Shown piece by piece: positions 35,569 through 45,703 of a DNA stretch of 64,000 nucleotides. Source of the DNA: Bagarius yarrelli (Eukaryota > Chordata > Actinopteri > Siluriformes > Sisoridae); assembly GCA_005784505.1 (NCBI GenBank), contig VCAZ01000120.1, positions 757,001-821,000 on the forward strand, given 5' to 3'. The notes below the pieces were generated by a model, which saw only the letters and a list, made by a program, of their open reading frames with translations, had not been told where the DNA came from and did not search any database. A program made the position numbers and the translations under genes. The first letter of the stretch is position 1. Every line of letters starts with the position of its first letter.

Positions 35569-38500
35569 TAGTGATAATGCTTAAAAGTTAAAAGTCTAGT
35601 TTAGATGTTTGAAGTGGAAAATAAACAAATGACTGTCCGTGAAAATCGTGTCTGTGTTGCAGACTTATTCCATCGTCACGTCACAAATCACAACGCAGAA
35701 CAAGTTCCTGACCAGCAAAACTGAAACCAGTTACACATAACCTAAATACTGCAAACCAGGAAATGCTACAGAAGCCACACTGGAGGTACAAAAGCCAAAC
35801 TGGAGGTACAAAAGCCAAACTGGAGGTTAAAATGCCACACTGGAGGTACAAAATCTAAACTGGAGGTAGAACGGCCAAACTGAAGGTACAGAAGCCACAG
35901 TGGGTCCTTTGAAATGAACACTTTGGGGTCCAACAACTAATGTAACTAAGATGAAACTCCTGCTGAATTTTCTCCTACAGACTTTACTCAACTCTTTCCA
36001 TCAGTGTGTTTCTCTGAGCCGTGGACTCTCCAATGTCTTTTAAGAAAATCAATCAATAAATAATTGTGAATTTCTTGAAATCAGCTTCTGGTAATGATCC
36101 TGTTTCAGATTCTGGTTTCAAAAGATCTCAAATAGTTTTGTTGCATTTTGGTTTAGTTGTTAAGCTCGACTTAAACTCAGACTCAACTCGACTAAACTAA
36201 GACTCAAACTCAGACTGAAATCAGACTTAAACTCAGACTGAACTCAGACCTAAACTTAGACTCAACTCAACTCAAAATTCAGCGTTTAATAACAAAGGTA
36301 GTTGCAAAAAGCAGCTTTACACCTGTATAAAAATGTATTATTTTTTATGGTTTTATGTTTATGCTTGAGAAGGTGACAGTCGTGAGTAGAGCTGAAATTA
36401 TTAGTCCATATTATCAACAACACAGACAATAAAAAACATATATATATATATATATTGCTGAAAAGATTTTTAATCTTATATGACCTAATATAAGCACCCG
36501 GTTAAATCAAGATGGTTGCATGGTGTAGTAACTTTACGGTTAGTATGAATGAAATTTTCGACATACTAAATCTGCCATGATGATACTGTAGCAGTGTGAA
36601 TATATAAAGCGTGATAAGGTTTAAACTTGGATGATAATAAAATAGTAAAATTTACCTACAATAAACAATATTTTTACCCTATTAATACTTTAAGCCCTTG
36701 TAATCTGCAGCATTGTCATTTTGGAAAATGATGAGTCATCTCTCCCGTGGGATCATGGGATAGTAAATGTCCATCGCTGTGTACCCGGTTGGAAGCAGTA
36801 GATCATTCACACACTGATTTACGTAAGAGGGATTCTACTCATGTCACATGCTCATCTGCGTGTACTACACATTATAGAGGTATGTGACCTTAGACAAAGC
36901 CTTAACGTTGAAGCGTAAACAAAACTACACACCAGATTCTTCGTCAAGAAACAAATAACACATTTCAAAAACAAAACTTATATAAAATTAATTATAAACG
37001 AAATAAATATAAATGTAATATATAATTGGTATTTTTGATTTGATTTTGAGTGATTGTCTTGTTTTTCTTGTAAACATTGTTTATTGTAGGTAAATTTTAC
37101 TATTTTATTATCATCCAAGTTTAAACATTATCACGCTTTACATTCATAAGCAAGATTTTGAGAATTAAATAAAAAACAAATAAAGTTTGTTTTAAGTCCC
37201 TAAAAGGAAACAACAAAAACTACGCAGTTGTAAGGTCATTTTACAGATCTGTTACGAGAAAGGTGTCCCACAGGGTTCTGCTGTAGGTCCACTACAGTTC
37301 TCCTTTAATATGCATTTCTTGTCTGAATAGTTTACAAACAAAGCATGCTGCAGTAGAATAGAAGACTTCCCAGCATGTTCAGCAGCGTTCACTCACCCAT
37401 ACTGAGGCGTTTGTCTACCCAGTTAAGCAGCTCCTTGGTGTATTTGGACCAGGCTTTGGCATAGAGAAGAGCCGACTCCACGCCACTCTCGCTGTGCTGC
37501 AAAACGTCGTCCAACTCCAGCGCTCGCATGGGGGAGGCGGGACCTGAGATACGACAGTGACAACCTAGATGACACACTCGTCAGGGTGATGGATTAGATT
37601 TGAGAAGAAGAAAAAAAAGCTTTTACCCAGAGGGTCATTTTTCTCGGAACTGTCTCTGCCCAGCTCTACTGACAGGTTCTCTGAAGACTGAAAGAGAAGA
37701 CAGATGAGATCAATCAAACGGCAGGATGTGGGATGGTTCCTACAGGCCCTTTTACTCCTCCTTTAGTTGATATAGAGTGTGACATAGCATCCTGGTATGG
37801 ATGGCTTACCCTGCTCCTGCGGGTCTGGGCAAGCCGCAAAGACGATCCGTTCTCTACATCTCCCATAAGGAAGTCAGACACTCTAAATAAAACGGCAGTG
37901 AAACAGGAATAAAAAAGTCAGAACATCTCACAAACAAACCAGGCGTCTGGTTTCTGAGTCAGCGGCGCTATCACACACAGGCACCAGCCCTCGGAGACTA
38001 ATCAGACAGAACAGATGCAGGCACTTCCACTGCTGACTCAGGGTCAAATCTCCACACATGGTGAATGTCTCCATCCTGCCCCACTCGAGACTCCCCACCT
38101 ACCCCCGCTGACTCACGGCGGGTAAATCACACTCACACATTGCCAAAGGTGAAGGCCAGCGTGTCTATGGATGGGTAGATCTCTGCTAACACCTCCCGCT
38201 CGCTGTCCTCGTTCACCTGCTTGAAGTTCACACCTGTTAAACGTAGAGGGGTAAATAAATAAATCAAATCAATAAACAAATAAACAAGCAAATAAATAAA
38301 TACACTGCCCTCCATAATTATTGGCACCCCTGGTTAAGATGTGTTAAAAGCCTTAAAATAAATTCAATTTTTATTGCAGGAGCATTCTCTCACACTGAAA
38401 ATTGCAGCTCAAGTGAATTTTAAGGGGGAAAAAAAATCCCTAACTAAGAAATAATTATTTTTCATACAATCACCTGTTCCACAATTATTGGCACCCCTAA

Positions 38501-41500
38501 CAATTCCTAGGAAATAAATGTAATTGAAGTATTTCTGTCATTTCTACATTAGTTTACAAAGTTGATCAGAGTATCTAGGAACATTTAATTAGTAATTCAT
38601 CACTTCCTGTTTCCCTGGGGTTATGACACAGAGGCCAATTCTCTTATTTCTCTTCAACATGGGAAAGACAAAGGAACACACAATTCAAGTAGGGCAGATG
38701 CGTGTCGACCTTCACAAGTCAGGCAATGGCTACAAGAAAATAGCCACTCGCCTGCACCTGCCCATATCTACTGTCAGAGGAATCATTAAGAAGTTTAAAA
38801 CAACTGGAACAGTGGTAAACAAGCCTGGACGAGGACGCAAATTTATTTTGCCTCCACGCACAGTGAGGAGGATGGTAAGAGAAATAAAAAGTTCTCCAAA
38901 GCTCACTGTTAAAGAATTGCAACAAATGATAGCATCTTGGGGTCATAACGTCTCCAAAAACAACCATTGGGCGCTATCTACATGCCAACAAGCTGTTTGG
39001 GAGGCATGCATTCTCACTCACAATCATAAACGCAAACGTTTCATGTTTTCATGGGCTTTAACTGGGACCGTGTGCTTTGGTCAGATGAGACCAAGACAGA
39101 GCTTTTTGGCAACAAACGCTCTAAGTGGGTCTGGCGGAACACAAAAGATGAGTATGCAGAAAAGCACCTCATGCCCACTGTGAAGTATGGGGGAGGATCG
39201 GTGATGCTGTGGGCCTGTTTCTCTTCCAGAAGCCCTGGGAACCTTGTTAGGGTGCATGGCATCATGAATGCTTTGAAATACCAGGACATTTTAAAGCAAA
39301 ATCTGGTGGCCTCTGCCCGAAAGCTGAAGATGGGTCGTCACTGGGTCTTTCAGCAAGATAATGACCCTAAACATGCGGCCAAATCTACACAGAAATGGTT
39401 CACCAGACACAGAATCAAGCTCAGGGGGTGCTAATAATTGTGGCACACATGATTTGATGTAAAAGAATTATTTCTTAATGTGGGATTTTTTTCCCACTGA
39501 ATGAATGCACTTGAATTAAAGGTTGGATTTTCCTCTTTTTTTCATTGTGGTCCTATATTATTTAGAACAAACCTGAATTTATTAGAAGCTAAAGAACACA
39601 TCTTAACCAGGGGTGCCAATAATTATGGAGGGCAGTGTAGTTGCTTATTTCGCTAAATATTTTTAAAAATATATATATTCAGTACCTAGAAAAATGATCA
39701 TTTTTTTAAGCTGCAGTCAGTTTGCAATTGCATACAAATATATATATATATATAAAAATAGGGTTTAAAAAAAAATACGTTCTTGTATATATAGAAATAT
39801 ATAGAATATCATTCGATTTATTCATTAAAATTCAATGTAATTTTGAAGCACAACTAAACCCAATTACCACTGACCAGCGCTCCAGCCAAAATAAAAACAA
39901 ACATCAACAGAACCGAGACGAAGACAGAACCACAAATAAGACATCGAGACTGTAATTATTTACAATAATACTACAGTTCAGGACACGTGATTTGTGAATT
40001 AATGCTAAAGTTTAATAATCGAGTGATAGTTTATAATTTGTCCATTGTTTTCAAAAAAGTTTAAATCAATCAGACACAAAAAACTTTTATAACTTTTACA
40101 AAGATTCATTTTACTTAATTTATACAGTGAAGACGACACAGCCTAATTTTACATTTAATTATTCAATTTCTGTATCTGAATCTCCAGAAAAACATAAAAA
40201 ATTGATTATTTGATTTACATCTTTATTCTGTTGTATTTATCTATAATTATAATTTGTGTATTATTGTATATTTTAAAGATATTTAAAATGATTAAAATAA
40301 TAAAATGTTTTCATATCGAAATATATATCACAATGTAAGTTTTTTCCTAATATCGTGCAGCCCTAAATGAGACATAATGCAAAACAATAACAACTCCTGA
40401 ACAATAAGGCAGATCAAATAAAAATGATTTTATCCAGGATTTTAAAATGGATAGGAGCTACTGGTGATCGAGGTAAATTCTCGATCACCGGTAAACGTTT
40501 GCTTGGTTCTAGGCACCTTTAAGAGCCTTACACTGATAGACCTAAAAGGCTGTTGCTAATTGGTGGTCTATTAACAGATCGTAAAGATATGCGGGAACTT
40601 TAAAATTAATCCAGTAGCGCACGGGTAACAAAATAAAAGGCCGACTAAAACTGATAGCTGGGTTGGACCATAGTAATAACAGATTAATTAACCGTTAATT
40701 ATAAAATGGATCCTGGATAAATAATAAACATGCCACGCAATAAACAGTGCTGAATTGTATTACAAAAATAATAAACATATTAAACCATTGAAAAATGTGC
40801 CAAATCAAATCGATATAAATATTAATTAAATTATAACATTTTAGTAAATTTTAAGATTTGCAAATTCCGGCTAGTAAATAAGTATTTAAGTTCCGGCTGA
40901 TCAAACCTAAAGTAAGTGTGTAGTTTAAGGTTGAATCAGTTCGGTCATTTACGTTATTAGTGCATCTGCTGGAATAACAAATCAAATAAAAATAAAGAAT
41001 GAATTTTACTATTTTCAAATAATATAACAACAAGGAAAAATTTCCGGCTATCGACCAGCTGCTCAGTTGATTACTGATCAGTGCTTAATCAGTAAACATT
41101 GATTTGACTATTTATAACATGGAATTATTTTCAACCAAACCTAATCAATATTCCGTATAACCAGTAGATTAATTTATTAACTGATCTCTTTTTAATCCAG
41201 CGATAAACTTATTCTCTGAGTTATTGTTTCTATTCTACCTTTAGTTTTGTTATAAGGGGGCGTGGCTGATCATTAATAGGTCCAGCCAAACAACTGACCA
41301 ACCAGCCAAATAGACAACCAGCCAGACAGACGGATCACCAACCAATCAACTAACTCATAAGCTACTTAAATGTTTAACTTAAGTATTAAGTTAAATGAGT
41401 GAATTTCCAGGATCTTTCAAATTACAATTATAGATAGAGAAAACTGTACTCTAAATATGAAGAAAATTAACTACAAAGCAGAACTTTAGAATTGCAAAAA

Positions 41501-44500
41501 ACATGATGGTTGTGTTGTAACGCTTTTCCTGTGTCACAACTAAACACCCTAATCACAGAGACAGCAGGAGATAACAACACCAGCGCAAATGAGCGGCAAT
41601 CAACCACCCGCGATAAATTTCCTGTCAAAGCCTGTGTAGTAAAAATAAACAAACGGTGAGCATGCTTCTCTGCCAAACCCGCTGACGCCATCGGCATTCA
41701 AAAGATCTCAATTCTTCCCCGGAGGCTTTCGGGGAATTTTAAACAGCCAAATGGGCGAAAGGTTAAGCTAGAATCCGTTCTCAATTTGAGCAGCGCTGCT
41801 CCAGATGTCCGAATCAGCAGAGCAGGTCTTGGATGTTGACAGGCATACTGTTCATTCGGGGACTGTTTGTTGCCCTGACACAGATTCAAATTTTGACTTC
41901 AAGGCTAAATTCACCTCTGCTGCTGTTCCGTCATTAGAGAAAGGGTTTATGGTAAAGTAAACATAAAGATTAAGAGTTAGTTAGCATGGTAACTCTTTCT
42001 AAGAGAACTTAGAAAAACAGGTTTTGACTATTTATTACACTTCTTATTATTCTGTCGAAATTTATATTTTGGATCAAATTTACTCTAAACACATTCCTAG
42101 AAATGGCCCCAAAACATTATTAGCACATTATAAACTACTCACAAATTAGAGCATCTTTTTACACAAAGACTTAAGCGTTTCCTGTATGAGCCTTCAAGAC
42201 GTGTAGCAGCTCCCCATTTCCCAGACTTACCCACTAAAAATGCCTGCTAGGTGAAACCAAAGTTTTTTACGAGTCCTAGATAAAACTGTAGATGTGTCCT
42301 CAAGTTTGTTGGTGGTTTATTTCCTCCTTAGACTTAAACGTGCTGGCAGATACTCGACACTAAAGCTTTGGCTTTTGACACGGACTGGTTGGTAGGATTG
42401 TTCAAACGCGATGTTTGAGCGTACCCAAGTCGGCCTTCGAACATTCTCTACCTTCATGTGCAAAGCTATGGCTGACGGTCACGTCCTCTTTCCAACAACC
42501 ACCCCAACCACCCCTTCCCTCCCCCCTGACAGGACATCCTGAAGCTCACAAGAACACAATAGCGACTCGATTCAGCCACTCATAGCTTGAGCGTGGAAAT
42601 TACATCATTATGCAAAAATGGCCAATGTTTTGCTTTTTTTCTTCTTCTTCTTTTCTGCTCTTAGAGAAAAGAGGCCCAGGTTCCACCAAAGCACAGAGGA
42701 AAGGATAACAAACGTTCCTCATAAAAGACACAGATCATGACATCCATCCAATATTAACATTTAGCATGAAACGAGGCTCTGATGCGTGTTGTGACTTCAT
42801 ATTTGTAGTGGGAAAATCAGAAATCCAAAAATGACAAAAGCTGCTAGACTTGGATTTGAAGTGAACTGATTTTTTTGTGGTCAAATGAATCCACTGTAAT
42901 GCATTTATGGCTATTAATAATTAAAAATCAAGGAACACTTTACCCTCAGGCTAAAGACCTGTGCTTGACAGATTTTTAGTCCCTCTCCCGCCTGCTCCGG
43001 TAAGCCAACCAATCAGCCAAATAAATAACTTACCAACCAGCCAGACGGCCAACCAGCCACCAAACAACCAGCTAACTAAATAGCTAACCAACCAACCAGA
43101 CAGTCGGTTAACCAACCAACCAACTACCCAACAAACCAATCAACTAACCAAACAATCAGCAAACTAAATAAATAACCAACCAGCCAGCCAGAAAACCAAC
43201 TAACCAACCTAGTAATACGTAATAAGGTTACTAGTAAATTATAAGGTTATTGTCTGTGCAATGTGATCAAGTTTTACTTCTCCAACAATAACAGCTTAAA
43301 CCTGCACTCTTGCTACACATAACCTAATCATGTCCATCTTTTCGTTTTGGTTTTAACTTTCCTCTCTTCTGTTGGTAGAAGTGTTGAAAGCACAGGAAAT
43401 GTGATTAGATGTAGTAAAGCTGTACACAGCCATATTACAGTGTAAATATCAGCTTAGCTCGAGAGCAAACAGCTAAATGTAGACAATTTCTGGTATTAGC
43501 ATTAGTTATGCTGACCCGGTTCTAAGAATCCGGAATTGGAAGTGAGCAGTTTTTCTAATTGCTGAACTTTTAGGAAAAGTTTTCTTAGTTTGTTAAGTTT
43601 GTGTAGAGATGTTAGGAATGTTTACAGCCGGACTTCGGAAAAGAGTGTCGTTTGGTATTTGACATGATTTGGATTACAAAAAATGAATCAAATCCTGTCT
43701 AGACTAGGGAGCATCTCTGATTGGCCCTGCCTCTAGATAACCCCTGTGGGCCCCTGAGCAAGGCCCTTAACCCGCAAGTGTTCAAATGGAAAAAATAAGC
43801 CTAAAAAGTTGTTGTTCTGAATAAGGGCATATGCCAGATCACATACATTTATATCTACCACTTCCATCTACTTCATCAGACCCCCTTCTGTAATACAAAA
43901 AGAGTCTGTAATACAAAATGTTCAGAGTCAGCTCTTCTGTAAAGAAACCCCACTTCAACAAGACAGGAAGTGCAGATTTCCTCCTTCTGAAACCCAACAC
44001 TTCCATCATGGTGCAAAAAAGCGCCTTGGCCTTCTGGAGCCAAACCAAAAACAGCAACTGGCGGGGGGGAGGAAAGGGGAAACCAAGCGAGAAAAGGACA
44101 GGGGGAAATTCCCTTTGCGAGCCATGAGATCTGTTTTATTTCCACAGAATACGTGACGATGTGTATGGTGACGGAGAAGGCAGGACATATCAACATGGAT
44201 ACGGGGCAATCCAGGACCCTGTGTGGCATCTCCGCTCCTCCGCTCTACCTCCTGCCAGGTGTGTGGGGTTTTATTATCCTTTTTGGAATCCTTCCATACT
44301 TCCAGTCCTGCAGTGAGGCTAGTGATTAAACCCTAAAGACTCCTGATTCAGCTCACGAGCTTATGAACACACCCTCACTGAGGCTAAACACATGTGTGTT
44401 ACCGTCTGTATCAACAACTTTGGTGTGTCTTTTTACTCTAACCCTCTTGAGTCAGCTCATTAGCTGATGAACACACCCTTACTGAAATTACACCAGATGT

Positions 44501-45660
44501 GTGTGTTGGAGCAAGAAAAACAAAAATGTGTAATATTTGAAACTCTATCACTATCAGAGGCTGTATGTAAAGTGGGTGTGGCCTGGGGTTGGGCAACCCA
44601 TGTTTCTTTGAGTTCCTTTGTCCTGACCTTTTTACAGGGGTGTGTGGACTGCTGGACATCAACAGAAAGTCATGTGAATGAGAGAAAATACCACCGAGTT
44701 TCGGGCATGATTGATGTAGACGATGTCGAGGAACTTTCTAGTACCAAAAAGAGCACACAATAAAACATGTTTCTTGGGTTTCTTTGTCCTGCTTGTTTCC
44801 CATTTATCCATTTATTGCGTTCGGTCAAATTGGTATATTCCACCTTCTGATAAACTAAACACATTTAGTTTTCTGGTAATTGTTACTTGTGGTGGCTCAG
44901 TGGTGCTGGACTGGTAACTTGAAGATAGTAGGTTTGATTTCCATCACCACCAAGCTACCACTGCTGGGCCCTTAAGCAAGACCCTTAACCCCAATTGCTC
45001 ATGTACATTCATATTGTTTCTTGTATATCTAAATGAGCAGTAGTGTTTAGGACCCTGCTCAGGGGCCCAGCAGTGGCAGTTTAGAGGTCATGGGTTTCTA
45101 ATCAACGATCTTCTGATCAGCAGTCCAGCACCTTAACCACTGAGCCACCTGGAACACACCTGATTCAGGTAATTAGCAGTGGGTAGGGCAGGGGTAGCTG
45201 AGAACCAAGCAGGACTAAGAAACTTAAGGAACATCGGTTGCCATGTTGGGTGAATTATGGTTATAGAAAATTCCAGGACTGCTTTTGATTATAGATTTTT
45301 TTTAAATCTACATTTGCGTCTCTAACATTTGGCAGACCAACTTACATTTATCATTTTTTGTAAAATTCAGCTGAGCAGTTAAGGGTTAAGGGCCTTGCTC
45401 AGGGGCCCAGCAGTGACAGCTTTTAGGACTGAGAACTAACCCCTTCATCTTCTGATCAGCAGTCCAGCACCAACTTGTTCTGTGAATCTCCATTACTGAC
45501 CTCCAGGTTCTAAATCACTGACAAATAGAATTTTAAGAATGTTTTTCTCACTTTTGAAACAGAATGAATATTAAAGCAGGCGAAGATGTTTTAACACATT
45601 ATTATTACTAATACATTTAAAATTTTACAAAAAAATTCTTTTGGTATAATTGTAAGAAAA

Positions 45661-45703
<43 letters not shown>

